Origin: Bathynomus jamesi
Taxonomy: Eukaryota > Arthropoda > Malacostraca > Isopoda > Cirolanidae
DNA: 64,000 nt
Assembly (NCBI GenBank): GCA_023014485.1
Contig: JAJOZX010002358.1
Span: 186,001-250,000, forward strand
Direction: 5' to 3'
Shown: piece after piece, positions 1 through 12,439 of the stretch
Numbering within the stretch: the stretch's first letter is position 1
Layout: every line of letters starts with the position of its first letter
The notes under the pieces: generated by a model
The model's input: only the letters and a program-made list of their open reading frames with translations
Told to the model about the DNA's origin: nothing
Database searches by the model: none
Made by a program: the position numbers and the translations under genes

Positions 1-179
1 AATATTCGCTCTACCGGTGCCGAAGATGGTAATGTCGTGTTATAGCGGAGGAACAGTCTTTTTATGAGAGGATGTTTTCCCAAACTGTTGAAACATGAAC
101 CATGCTGTACTACACTGTCGACGCGTCGTACTGTGCTAGTACAGAACGTGTATTAAACCAGTAAAAGTATTTACATTTT

Positions 180-365
180 TATATTTTGAGTATTTAAATA
201 CTCATTAAAGTATTTAAATACATTGTATTTAAATACTCATTAAAGTATTTAAATACTATATTTAAATACATGAAAAACAATGTATTTATAAATACAGTTC
301 TAAATACACAAATGTATTTAAATACGTATTTAAATACAAATGTATTTAAATACTGCCCAGCTCTG
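180..365 (-). mobile_element. hAT-type transposon end with palindromic subterminal repeats
   Basis: On the minus strand the end at 354-365 reads CAGAGCTGGGCA, which resembles a hAT terminal inverted repeat; a similar end (CAAAGCTGGGCA) starts a second hAT element at 31671. Inside it, at 180-353, the palindrome GTATTTAAATAC and close variants recur about nine times. Repeated short motifs next to the TIR are usual transposase-binding subterminal repeats in hAT elements. The other end and any transposase lie outside the window. The element seems to have inserted into a Tc1-like coding fragment (366-427), so 366-373 would be one target duplication copy; this cannot be confirmed without the other end. 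Confidence 0.55.
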
Positions 366-427
366 GCAGTCAGCAGCGAGAGCATTCTACCTTTCTTCTT
401 TGGCGATAGATCGCATTTCTTACCCAT
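366..427 (-). pseudogene. N-terminal remnant of a Tc1/mariner-type transposase
   Basis: Reading leftward from the ATG at 425-427, about 20 codons start MGKKCDLSPKKKGRM, which resembles the start of the helix-turn-helix region of Tc1-like transposases. The frame then runs into the hAT end. Nothing upstream (428-600) continues a transposon that I can recognise. The fragment is too short for a firm family call. Confidence 0.35.
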
Positions 428-841
428 GTTGGGTAACCTACAGTACATAAAAGTTATTCCTGTAAAGAAACACTAATTTAATAAAAAGAATCACTACGTT
501 GCTGAGAAACAATATCATATGGGTGTATGAGTGCATATTCCACGTACAATGGTTTAAATATAATAACTTATCATTAACTTAACATACACTTAACGCACCT
601 GACCACTTGACACAACCTTCCACGTTCACAGCTGAAACACTACTGAACCCACTTTTCACATACTCCCCTCCCCCTACTCCCCAAATTAACCCCTATCCCC
701 AGTTTCTGTTATTCAGGTAGCGAACACTACATGTGTTAACAATTTGGAATACTGTCTGCATACTTAAAAGGTTATTATTTAAACTAAAAACACCATATTA
801 TAAATGTGTTTTTCAAGGGATGGCTCTAATAATTTGATCAC
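428..841. other. Non-coding stretch, nothing recognised
   Basis: AT-rich DNA with a short C-rich part near 661-700. I see no coding frame, TIR or RNA gene in it. It may be intronic to the V-ATPase B gene if that gene's upstream exons lie before this window. Confidence 0.5.
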
Positions 842-843
842 TA

Positions 844-908
<65 letters not shown>
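842..908. repeat. (TA)n microsatellite
   Basis: About 33 TA units run directly into the 5' end of the LINE at 909. A second TA run follows the LINE's A-tail (7250-7270), so the LINE sits inside or beside a TA tract. Confidence 0.95.
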
Positions 909-910
<2 letters not shown>

Positions 911-1423
911 CCCTCCCCGCGGGCGGTCTTTCTGGGGTGGATCGCCCGCGGGCTCCTGCCTCCATGTGGCGAGGGGGGTCAGCCGCGGCTGGGGGCCCTG
1001 CCGGGTCCCCGCCCGGTTGCGAAGTAGACTTTTAACATACCCTGCTATTCTACAGTCCCCTCTTTCCTGTCTTCCCCTCTTTCCCCTCTTCCTTGCCCCC
1101 TCTGTTTTTTTTTTTTTTTTTCTGCTTTCTCTTCTCACTTCGCGCGCCCCGTGGGCTGCCGGGGCTGATCGCTGGGGGTCTCGCTCCCATGGTCGGGGCC
1201 GGACTAAGTTGGCTGGTAGGGTGCCCGGGCCTGGGACCCTGGGGGGCCTTGGTCTTTGCTGCCGGCGGGGGAGAACTCTCGATGCTGCAAGGGCCCCTTT
1301 TGAAACGGGGGTACCCGCATGGGACGAGGCACCCATCCCCCGCCGGCGTGCGCTTGGTCCCCTTGGGCCCCGGGTAATCGGTTCCCCGCGGCCCCGGGCG
1401 CGAAACAACAAAAAATACTGTTT
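909..1423 (+). promoter_or_regulatory. LINE-1 5' UTR (presumed internal promoter region)
   Basis: GC-rich leader of about 515 bases, with a T-run near 1105-1122. LINEs of this type carry their promoter here. By eye it shares no alignable sequence with the 5' UTR of the second copy (14249-14746), apart from CCCCCTC at the start and about 10 bases before the ORF1 ATG. Confidence 0.55.
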
Positions 1424-3341
1424 ATGGGTTCTATTACTAAACTTCACTCCCCTCTTGTTGACGACTCTGGCCCGCCCTTGGATTTGGATCAGACTACTAC
1501 TTCTGGTCGTTCAGCGGCCTCTGCCTCCGCTGGATTGACCCTCAAGCCGTATGGCCCCCTCTCGTCCTCTGCGGTGTCTGGCTCTCGTGGCCGGACTCGT
1601 GGTGGCCGTAGGGCGGGGTCTTCGCGGCCCTTGTTCTCTCGCCCACTCTCGGTTACCGTTACACATGGACCTGTCTCTGCTGTCAATTTCTGTCCGGTGG
1701 ACAGGTTCCTTGTTCTCCGCCCTTCCGCTGGCTCCCTTCCGGGCAACTCGGAACGGGTGTTTCAGCGCCTTAAGACGATAGGGGTTCCCTGTCGTTATGA
1801 TATCCGCCCTCTGAGGGATGGGTCTCTTCTTTTGAAGTCCCGTTCTTCGGGGGTGACTGGGTCCCTTCTACAGTTGCAGGATGTCTTGGGTTGCAGAGTT
1901 TCTGTGACTCCCCATCCGCAATTGAATAGCTGTCAAGGCACCATTTTCGCTTCCCGTCTGCTGTCAATCCCGGTTGGCGAGTTGCAGGAGGATCTTGCCC
2001 CCCAGGGGGTAACGAAGGTCTTCCGCTTTTCGTCGCGCCGGGATGGTGCTCTTACCCCGTCCGCTCGTCTGCTCCTGACCTTTGACTCCCTTGTGCCTCC
2101 GGCCCAGGTGTTCTGGGGCATGGGTGATCGCCGGTCGTGTGAGTTTTCGGTGCGACCATATGTGCCTGACCCGGTTCGCTGCTTTGGCTGCAACCGGTTC
2201 GGCCATGTTAGCTCTGCGTGCCGCCGTGAGGGTAAGCTATGTGTCCGCTGCGGTGGGCCTGCGCACCCTACCCCGTGCACGAAGCCCCCGCGGTGCTCGA
2301 ACTGTTCGGGGGCCCACCCTTCCTCTTCTCGGGACTGTCCCGTTTTCAAGTTTGAATTTGAGGTGCGGTCCTTAAGGACTACCGAATTCCTTAGTGCGCG
2401 GGAGGCGCGCGATAAGATCCGTGACCGGGAGCCGCGGCGGGGGTTGTCCTACGCTGCGGCTCTTGGCCCTGGCGGGTCCTCGGGCCCCTCCCGTGCTACC
2501 CCGGCGTCTACTGGAGTGGTGCCCCCCCTGGAAGTCCCGGGGGTTGGTGGTCCTCCTGGCGCCGCGGGTCCTTCTTGTTCCTCTGCCTCACTTTCTGACA
2601 TCCCATCTGATTCCCTGCCTACAAGTGCCCCTTCTCCCCCTCCGGCCTTGGGGTCTGGATCCTTGCCTACTCGTCTCTCGGGTGGGGAGGGGGATGCCCC
2701 GAAGGAGAGGAGGAAGCGTCGCCGTGGTCGGAGTCGGAGTCCTTCCGACCCGATCCTGACTGCTGCTGCTGCTCCCTTCTTCCCCTCTTCACCGGAGGGG
2801 AAGCGGCGCGCTGTTCCTGATCCGCTCGGGACTTCCCCCCCCCCCTATACGGAGCGCTGGTGGGGCGTCACCTCCCGGTGCCCCGACCAGTGTCCGGGTG
2901 TCGGTCGAGGTACGCTGCCCCATGACACCCTCGATTACTGACTCTGTTCCCATGATAGACCCGGTCGAGAGGGGCCTGGCCCTCCTTCATGGAGTCTCTC
3001 TCTCTCCGGCTCCTGCTGAGAGTGGTCGGGTCTCTCTCCTGGATCTACCTCTCCCACTTGTGGTCGACCTTTCCTCTCCCCCCCGTCAGTGCTTGTCTGG
3101 TTTGACGAGCCCTCGAACAGCTGGTTCCCCCCGGTCCCCCTCTTGTGGGGAGTTGGGGGTTTCGGCTGGGCCCGACTCGTCGTCTCTCCCCCCGCCGGGA
3201 GAGCCCCCCTCTGACCTCCCTGTTCTACTCTCCACTTCTCGTCCTACTACGGGTGCAGCAGATGCGGAGTCGGTGGCCCCTACCCCCCCAGTTCTGGGTG
3301 AGTCGGGGAAACCGATTCCGTCCCTGGTTACGGACCGTTGA
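1424..3341 (+). CDS. LINE-1 ORF1, gag-like nucleic-acid-binding protein (frame offset near 2840)
   Basis: ORF1 of I-group LINEs makes an RNA-binding protein that coats the element RNA. I place the start at the ATG at 1424 because similarity with the second copy begins there; an upstream in-frame ATG at 1319 lies in sequence the other copy lacks. Three CCHC-type knuckles are visible around 2180-2340: CFGCNRFGHVSSAC, CVRCGGPAHPTPC and CSNCSGAHPSSSRDC. A basic stretch (KERRKRRRGRSRSRS) follows near 2700. The first frame stops at 2939-2941. The conserved C-terminal part (about 2846-3341) is in the next frame, entered at an 11-base C-run (2835-2845). The second copy has the same offset at a longer C-run. 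ORF1's TGA (3339-3341) overlaps the start of the ORF2 frame. Confidence 0.8.
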
Positions 3342-6300
3342 GTTTGCTGCTCAGCTTGGTCCGTGGCTATTTCGCTGTTTTCTCTGCCTCTTATAATGCC
3401 GCTTCCCCTTACAGTTCCATCTTGCATTGGAACTGTAGGGGGCTTTTAGCTAACTGGGAGAACCTTGCCTCCCTGCTGGAGCGAGCGGCCTTCCTGTGTT
3501 TGTCTCCAGACTATCCTGGCTGCGCGGGGACTCCCTCGTCTCTCTGGCTATGTTGGTTTCCCTTGCACCCCGGATGAGCGCACACGCCGGCGGGGTGCGG
3601 CGATTTACGTGCATCATTCGTTACCATCGCGTGGTGTGCCTCTTCGCACTTCCTTGCAGGCTGTGGCTGTGCGGCTCTTTTTAGATCGCCAGTACACTGC
3701 CTGCTCGGTTTATATTCCTCCTCATGACCCTCCTTCTCGCGACGCGGTTCGCGAGTTGGTGCTGCAACTACCCCGACCGTTTCTCCTCCTCGGGGACTTT
3801 AACAGTCGCGACCCGGCTTGGGGAGATGTTCGGTCGACTAATGTTGCTGGTATTTTACTCTCCTTAATGGAGGAACTTTCCTTTGCGTGTCTCAATTCCG
3901 GTGAACCTACTTACTTCCACGAACCCACGGGTTCATTTACCTGTATTGATCTCTCCTTGGTGTCCCTCGATGCCTTACTCGATTTTTCGTGGAAGGTGTT
4001 GGGGGACTCTTATGGCAGTGATCATTACCCAGTCTGTCTTGAGCCGGTCGGTCCGCAGCCGGGCGTTTCGTCTCGACCGAGGTGGTGCCTTGCGCGGGCT
4101 GACTGGCCATCTTTCAGAGCTCGTTCCGTCATTGTCCGTTCGGTATTGAGCTTTGGCTCTGTGGATGAGAGCTTGGAGTTCTTCGAGCGGGTGGTGATGG
4201 GCGTCGCGGAGGACTGTATTCCTCGTTCTTCCGGTAACCCGCGGACTCGTAGCGTCCCGTGGTGGACTCCAGCATGTCACCAGGCGGTGTGCGAGAGGAA
4301 GAGGGCAACGCGCCGCTTCCACCGCACCCGGCGCGCGGGCCACTTGATTGAGATGCGGCGGGCGAAGGCTTTCGCCCGCCGGACTCTCAAGTTGGCCCGT
4401 CGGGCCTCTTGGCGTGCTTTTGTGTCCGGCATCTCCTCATCTACCCCTTCTGCTGCTGTGTGGCGGAAGGTACGTAGTATCGAGGGGAGGCCAGTCCCTG
4501 CTAGTCGCCCTGTCCTTCGGGACGGGGACGGCTTCCTTTCGGATCCTGCTGCTGTGGCTGATCGGCTGGCCGGTGCTTTTGCTGCGGTTTCCCGTTCGCC
4601 TTCAGCTGCGGATCGCCCTTTATCGGAGGTCACGTTCCCGCCCCCTGGGAACGAGCCCTATAACCATCTCTTTCCGATGCGGGAACTTCGGGCTGCCTTG
4701 GCAACCCGTCGTTCTTCCGCTCCTGGCCCTGATGACATTCCGTATGACTTTCTTCGGAATCTGCACCCGATGGCCCTGCACTTCTTGCTGGATCTTTTCA
4801 ACCGGATGTGGGTTGAGGGGTCGTTCCCTTCCCGTTGGAGGGAGGCGATTGTGGTCCCGATACCTAAGCCGGGGAAGGATCCGGCGGAGGTGGCGAGCTA
4901 TCGGCCTATTGCTTTGACGAGCTGCTTATGCAAGCTCCTCGAAAAGATGGTGGCCGTCCGACTTTCCTTTACACTGGAGTCGCTTGGGTTATGCCCCCCG
5001 ACCCAGTATGGTTTTCGTCGATTTCGGGGTACTCTGGACCCCCTTCTCCTCCTTGGCCATGATGTACGGGAGGCATTTTCCCGCCGGAATCTTGTTCTGG
5101 CCGTCTTTTTTGACGTCCAAAAGGCCTATGACACGACCCGTCGGGGAGTTATGGACCGTTTGAAGTCTCTTGGTTTTGTGGGCTTTTTGCCCACGTTTCT
5201 TCGCAACTTCCTCTGCCGTCGCACTTTCCGCGTCCGTAATGGGGCGGCCCTATCTGCCCTGTATGTTCAGGAGGAGGGGGTGCCCCAGGGGTGTGTGTTA
5301 AGCGTCTCCTGCTTCAACCTAGTTATGTCTGCGCTACCGGGAGCTCTTCCGCCCTCGGTGCGCTGTTCCATCTATGCAGATGATCTGGCTGTCTATGCCG
5401 CGGGGACGAGTCCCCCCCTCGTGGAGAGGCAAGTCCAACTCGCGGTCAATCGGGTTGAACGCTGGGCGTCGTCGGTGGGCCTTACGTTGTCTTCCCCGAA
5501 GACTTCGTGTGTGGCCTTCCTTCCGTCGAGGAGACGGGGATCCGGCGCCGTCCCGGCCTTTAACCTTACACTCGGGGGTCAGCCTCTGGCCCTCGTTCCA
5601 TCAGTACTCTTCTTGGGTATGGTTTTCGACAGCCGTTTGAGCTGGGTTCCCCACCTTCGCCGGCTGCGCGAGTCCGCGAGACGTACCCTGGATTTGCTGG
5701 GGCATCTGTCGCATACTACATGGGGCGCGGATAGGCGGACGCTCCTCCGTTTATACGTGTCCCTGGTACAGTCCAAATTAGACTATGGGAGTGTGGTGTA
5801 TGGCTCTGCCTCCCGCACGGCCCTTCGGATACTGGATCCGGTCCTCTCTAGAGGACTGCGCATGTCATCTGGCGCCTTCCGCTCCTCTCCGGTTGATAGT
5901 CTGCAGGTTGAGTGCGACATCCCTCCCTTGGAGGATCGGAGGTCGTTCCTCATTGCTAAACACTATCTCCGGATCCTCCGTCTTCCCACCTCTCCTCTGT
6001 TCCAGGTGGTTGAGAGGGCGTTCTGCCGGGATGGGGGTTGGTATTTCACCGACACGGTGACCTCCCTCCTCGATGGTATGGGCACTCCCCCTCCATCCGT
6101 TATACCGGTCTCTTTCAGTGGTGTTGCACCTTGGGAGAGCACCCCTGTTGCGTGCTGTAGGGCGTTGCGCCCCGTTCGCAGGACCGAGTCGGACTCTGCC
6201 TTGCTTCGGTCTCTGTTCCTTCAGCATGCGGCGTGTCACTCTGCATGTGTTGCGATCTTCACGGATGGCTCGAGGTCGTCGGGGGGCGTTGGATCCGCGG

Positions 6301-7091
6301 CTGTTCCCCAGTCGTCTGTCCTTGCTCCCCGATGTACCCGTCTCCCTGATGAGGCTTCCGTTTTTACGGCGGAGCTCTATGCCATTCTGAGCGCTCTGGA
6401 GGTGGTGCGGGAGCATCCGGATGGGTCGTTCGTCATCCATTCGGATTCCCGCAGTGCCCTGGATGGCCTGGAGTGTTTTGACTCTGTTCACCCGCTGGTC
6501 CGACGAATCCAGCTACTGTACCATACTCTTGTCGCTTTTGGTGGCAAGGAGGTGGTATTTTGCTGGGTCCCAGCACATGTTAACGTGGCTGGAAATGAGG
6601 CTGCCGATCGAGCTGCCCGTTCCGTGTGCCGACTGCAGGTTTCACCTGTGTCCCTCCCTTTTTCTGATTATATCCCTGGCTTCCGTAGGTTTTTGCGCTC
6701 CCGGTGGCAGAGTCGCTGGGATGGCGCTACGGATAACAAACTTTGCAAGATTAAACCCAAGTTGGGATGTTGGGCCTCTTCCTTCCATCGGTCGCGCCAT
6801 AAGGAGGTGGCTCTGGCCCGCCTCCGTATTGGCCACACCCACCTGACCCATGGCTATTTGATGGCCGGGGATCGGGTGCCCCGATGTCCCAATTGTGACG
6901 TCCTACTTACAGTTGCCCACCTCCTGGTGGAGTGTCCGCTTTACTCTGCGCTGCGCGCAGAGTATTTTCCCTTTTTGGAGAGCGTCGGGCTTTGTGATAG
7001 GCTTGGCGCTCTTCTGTCTGAAGGTTCCTACTTTTCGGTAACCGGGTTGTTCTCCTTCCTCTTTCGCTCCCGACTTCTTTACCGGCTGTGA
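3338..7091 (+). CDS. LINE-1 ORF2: endonuclease, reverse transcriptase, RNase H (one frameshift near 3481)
   Basis: ORF2 carries target-primed reverse transcription. In order: APE-type endonuclease (ILHWNCRG near 3425, GDFNSRDPAW near 3800, SDHYPVC near 4020), reverse transcriptase (GPDDIPYDFL near 4725, FFDVQKAYDT near 5110, YADDL near 5376), RNase H (FTDGSRSSGGVGSA near 6260, AELYAILSALE, HSDSRSALDGL near 6440, WVPAHVNVAGNEAADRAA near 6570) and a zinc motif (CPNC...HLLVEC near 6890-6935). The frame is open for 1208 codons from 3465 to the TGA at 7089-7091. Compared with the second copy, 2 bases are missing near 3481 and 3 near 3510; the first shifts the endonuclease frame. No ATG is seen at the ORF2 start: the frame opens at TTG overlapping ORF1's stop. 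Confidence 0.88.
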
Positions 7092-7270
7092 CCCCACTAT
7101 GATCTTTTTGCTTTTCCCGCACCTCCTCCTCCTCACCCCCCTCTATTGTTCATTTCCATTAGTTGTTCCATACTCTTCGTTCTGTGTTCGCTCTGCTATC
7201 CACCTTTCTTTTGGTGGCCATGAGCGGTCATTCTTTGAAACAAAAAAAAAATATATATATATATAATATA

Positions 7271-10093
7271 TTAGGGCATTCTGCGGCTATAGGGGTGATG
7301 TACAAAGTTTGGAATTCAATACCACACACATGTTTAATCAAGTCCATTTATTAACTGAACAACACAAACAAAATTTTATTCAATTTGAGTAATATTTACT
7401 GGTCCCCCAAGAACCTCCTTCGTCTTATTGGGGAGATTATGGAATCAGCTGAACAAAAAATGTACTTCCGTAACTTTACATCCAAAACAATTAACAGAAA
7501 CCTTAGTCTTTTCAACACATTAAGAAAACAATGAAAAATTTACCAACATATCCATAGGGATCATATGTAATGGGACTTCTTTGCACTGGGCATGGTCTTC
7601 CGATGATGTTCGATCACTTGGAATGCCAATTCTTTATCGTCTTCGCGCTGGGTGATCGAGCTGTTGAAGTCAGTTGCGAGCTTCACCGCTCGCTCAGCGC
7701 AGTCATTGACGACCCGAATGGCCCTAACACACACCTTCATCGCCACCAGGTCCTCCAGGTAGTGGGGAACTTTGAGTCCCATGCATTTGAAGAAGTTAGC
7801 AGTCCGTTTAGTCACGAAGTCTGGGAGAGTGAGCAGATACGGCGATTTCATGCACTTTGACTCGAATTTTCTTAGCCCCTTCTTGCGCGCAGGGACCTCA
7901 TGGAGATTTTTAAGCATATGCTTCTTTTCCAAATTGTCTACCTTATCCGAGAAAAAGGCGAGACCAACAAGGTCTTCACTGAGGTACCAGAGGTGGTTCT
8001 GAGCCTTGGCTATCGCAATGGTTGCAACTGCCTCGTCTTTGGTCTTGTATCCTTCAAGCTGTCGGAGGAGCTCGATGTTTCGAGGAGCATCGACGCCACT
8101 GGGTGCCTCAAACCACGCTCGAAGGTAAATCGTAGTGGAGAATACGTTGATGCGTCGCAGCGCCTTCTCTTCCGACGGCGTTAGGGAAAACTGCCTCGGA
8201 AACAAGATCTTGAGGGAATAAATTTCTTTTGCCATCCACCTAGCTCGGTGGAATGCTCCGGGATAGCGGAAGAGACTCTTCTTCTGCTTCCTTGGAGGGA
8301 CGGTTGCCCCCAAGAAGAGAAGTGCCAGCTCCATGTATTCTTGGTAATCATCCCGGTCCTGCTTCTGACTAAGTCTGGCACTGATGAATTCAACAACACT
8401 GTTCCGGTTATCAGAGACAAAAGTCTGCAAGGGGTCAGGGTCTTGCGGGTCATCTTCAAAGGGATGGTAGCTGCCCTGGTCAATGAAGCTCCAGTAATCC
8501 CTGAAGCGAGCAAACAAAGGAATGTTCGGGCCAGAGGAAGAGAAGAACTTGTCGAAGACTGCAGTGACCACCAACTCGTGAGTGTGGTGGCGGCAAGCGA
8601 AGAAGACGAGTGGACTGCGGCAAATACAGGTCTCCACACAGGAGGACCTGTATTTGCCGCCGTTGTGTCACAACATATTCCTGCAATGAATGGTTTCACC
8701 TTCAGCCAATTGTCCAGCCCGGTGAGTATGGCATCTCCCATTGCTCTTCCGGTTCCTGATGCAATTTTTGGAATGGCCTGCTTCTGACTAAGTCTGGCAC
8801 TGATGAATTCAACAACACTGTTCCGGTTCTCCCATCGAAGTGGAGAATGCACGGCTTCTGGGGGTCAAAGTTGGTCTTAATGTCCTCGGCAATTCTGTGT
8901 CGTGTTTTGGTTCTGGCACCGTGAATGGAGGTCGCTGAGAGCGTCAATTCTCGCACATTCACCCCAGCTGCTGACAGGGCAGGAACGACGATGTCTATGG
9001 CTTTTTGCACGCTTGTATTTGTCCGGTCAAGGGCCGCGACGAACTGGTGGTCATCGATAACCCGGCGAGGGTCCATCATCATGGCTTTTGGCTGAGAGCC
9101 ACATTGGCGGAGGCGGTGGCTGACCTGAGTGAATTCCTCTCCCGAAGACTCGGTGGAGCTGGACGAGCTGCCAGTAAATTCTGCATCTGCCTCTGCATGC
9201 TCCGACTCCCGTATTCGTTTCATTTCCTCCTTAGACTTGTGTCGTCGTCGCTCCTCGTTCTCCTGCTTCATTGCCTTGGCCTTGGATGCTTTGGCAAATG
9301 CAACGTCTTCTGGGCCAATGACCATCTTTCTCATTGTCCGTTGATCTTTAAGGAAGTCGCAGTCCTCTTTATTTGTCTTCGAAGATCCAGCTTCAGAATG
9401 AGCAACATCAAACAAGGTCTCCATGTCCAACAAGAACTGTTGTTCATGAGCTCGCTGTGTTTCCGTTCGTCGATCCTTGTGATTAGACAACTTCACGTAC
9501 CTCTCGTGAAGCTTTTTGAGCTTGGCAACAATGTATGGCTTGTGGGATGTCTTCAACGATGCTTTTGTCCACACCTCCATGAGTTCTTCGGCCACATCAC
9601 TACATGCTCTTGGAAGGCTTTGCTTCGTGACTCGTTGGATGAAAAACAGACGCTTTCCAACTTCACCCATGGTGGGAAGCTGTCTCATGGAAGAGAATCC
9701 TCCTCCCTGAGGTGCCCGAGAAGCCACAAACTCACTTGCTTGCGTGTTGTTGCCATCTGTGAAACAAATAAAACTCATTAGTAGTGGTACGACACGTCAG
9801 ACTGATAACACAGTTTGTAGGCAGGCAGCAGATGCCCACCTAGTGGGGATGGGTTGATGAACGGAAAGTGGTTGTGTGTGTTTGGGAACGAGTAGTGCTA
9901 GTCGTGTGCTCGTGTCAATACACTCGCTGTTTCAGCGCTCTACAAGTTGACCCAAACCTACAAGGGGCTTGGGGGAGTGGAAAGAATGAGACTATCAAGA
10001 CCATATTTTGTGTGTTCTTTTTAGTACAAATGGATCCAGTTTAGCATATGTGCGTTGCTGGATTTCGAACTTCGTGTTTTCGGAATGCCCTAA
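7271..10093 (-). mobile_element. DNA transposon element A, superfamily not assigned
   Basis: The ends are TTAGGGCATTC at 7271-7281 and its exact inverse at 10083-10093. Both are flanked by TA runs, so the target duplication cannot be read. The element is 2823 bp and encodes one long broken transposase on the minus strand (7561-9778). The motif set (FDGR, CCDTTAANTG, CRHHTHEL, RDDYQEYMEL, ARWMAK) matches ORFs I recall recurring in arthropod and cnidarian genomes, but I cannot tie it to a named superfamily. It parallels element B at 25181-28153. About 300 bases on the 5' side (9781-10082) hold no other gene I can see. Confidence 0.75.
7561..9778 (-). pseudogene. Element A transposase, RNase-H-fold type, broken
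   Basis: Reading from 9778 down: an N-terminal block with LPTMGEVGKRLFF (about 9670), a charged low-complexity linker, FDGR (about 8850), then PKIASGTGRAMG and GICCDTTAANTG (about 8660), CRHHTHEL (about 8590), RDDYQEYMELALLFLG (about 8320), an ARWMAKEIYSLK block (about 8240) and a C-terminal stop at 7561-7563. D, D and a downstream C-x-x-H are the layout seen in several cut-and-paste transposase superfamilies; the roles are inferred. Two local rearrangements break it: a 52-bp copy of its own downstream sequence placed after FDGR (8777-8828) and a 16-bp-arm hairpin after the NTG motif. The start codon is uncertain; the sequence before 9778 could be a splice acceptor. Confidence 0.7.
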
Positions 10094-10107
10094 TATATAT
10101 ATATATA

Positions 10108-10402
10108 TGTTGGGGTAAATGTGATAAATTGGTAATTATGCATAATTGAAAATATCATGACAACCTAACCAATTGTCAAGGGCGTACAGTTGACCTAACC
10201 GGGCATTCAATTGACCTAACCTGGCATTCAGTTCAATTGACCTAACAGGGCATTCAAGGTTAGGTCAATTGAATGCCCGGTTAGGTCAACCGTACGCCCT
10301 TGACAATTGGTTAGGTCAACCGTACGCCCTTGACAATTGGTTAGGTTAAGTCATGATATTTTCAATTATGCATAATTACCAATTTATCACATTTACCCCA
10401 AC
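10108..10402. mobile_element. Foldback/MITE element with long inverted arms
   Basis: The left arm from 10108 (TGTTGGGGTAAATGTGATAA) is matched by its inverse ending at 10402, and pairing continues nearly to the centre around 10250. The inner part repeats GGTTAGGTCAA and CGTACGCCCTTGACAATTGG several times. The element is flanked by TA runs and has no coding capacity. Confidence 0.75.
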
Positions 10403-10417
10403 ATATATATATACACA

Positions 10418-10873
10418 CAGGGTGATTCAGCAAAGAGTACATTAAATTGGAGGATGAAATCCTTGGATAATTCTAAACCACAATGTCTCTATGGTAAAAT
10501 GTCAGATTCTGCATAGTTTCCATGTTACAATACATTTAAGATGTTGTATTAATGAGAGTGAATATGAAGTGAAACCCCCGTAGGTTTTTTGTAATCATTT
10601 ATTCACAGATCTCTACAGTGTGACCCCTCTTTGTTACAACCTAAAGGAAATGTTCAAAGTTGCCCCCTTCTGCCTCAATGCGGGCCTGTACACGTCGTAC
10701 CATTGAATGTCTGACGCGTTTCACATCATATTCACTCTCATTAATACAACATCTTAAATGTATTGTAACATGGAAACTATGCAGAATCTGACATTTTACC
10801 ATAGAGACATTGTGGTTTAGAATTATCCAAGGATTTCATCCTCCAATTTAATGTACTCTTTGCTGAATCACCC

Positions 10874-10875
<2 letters not shown>
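10418..10875 (-). mobile_element. Mariner-derived MITE with about 150-bp TIRs
   Basis: It starts CAGGGTGATTCAGC and ends with the inverse. The arms 10418-10567 and 10726-10875 appear to pair along about 150 bases. The core (10568-10725) on the minus strand keeps about 30 codons resembling a mariner-type transposase C-terminus (RRVQARIEAEGGNFEHFL near 10690-10635). It reads as a deletion derivative in which one end was copied inversely to the other side. Confidence 0.75.

Positions 10876-10924
<49 letters not shown>
10876..10924. repeat. (GT)n microsatellite
   Basis: About 23 GT units immediately after the MITE, followed by a T-run at 10926-10937. Confidence 0.95.
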
Positions 10925-10926
<2 letters not shown>

Positions 10927-11122
10927 TTTTTTTTTTTTGTGAATACTTGAACTTCGACCCAGAGAGAGATGCAACCCACTTAAAACCAGATATAAATATA
11001 GAATCATCGCCGGAAATGAGTTGTTATCCCAGTCCTAGAAAGAAGGGAACGTGCCACGAGTGAAAAGATAGGTTTTTTTTGTGTGGTTTATTTTGCACTG
11101 AAGTATCGTATTTACCCCTTAA

Positions 11123-12439
<1,317 letters not shown>

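Larger units (their letters stand above)
909..7251 (+). mobile_element. LINE-1 of window: I-superfamily non-LTR retrotransposon, near full length
   Basis: This is a two-ORF LINE of about 6.3 kb. It starts CCCCCTC, as does the second copy at 14249. It has a 5' UTR (909-1423), ORF1 with three zinc knuckles, ORF2 with endonuclease, reverse transcriptase, RNase H and a C-terminal zinc motif, a short 3' UTR and an A-tail (7238-7251). RNase H together with ORF1 knuckles points to the I group (I, Nimb or similar) rather than Jockey or CR1; I cannot fix the clade. Coding damage is light: one 2-base deletion early in ORF2 and a frame offset at a C-run in ORF1. Confidence 0.9.

Noticed and set aside
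804..1538. Long plus-strand frame of 244 codons through the TA run and LINE leader
   Set aside because: It begins in (TA)n, which translates as Tyr-Ile repeats, and continues in GC-rich untranslated LINE sequence. No homolog-like motifs are present.
10777..11063. Two opposite-strand frames through the GT microsatellite
   Set aside because: They are made of Cys-Val or His-Thr repeats from the microsatellite and MITE arm sequence.
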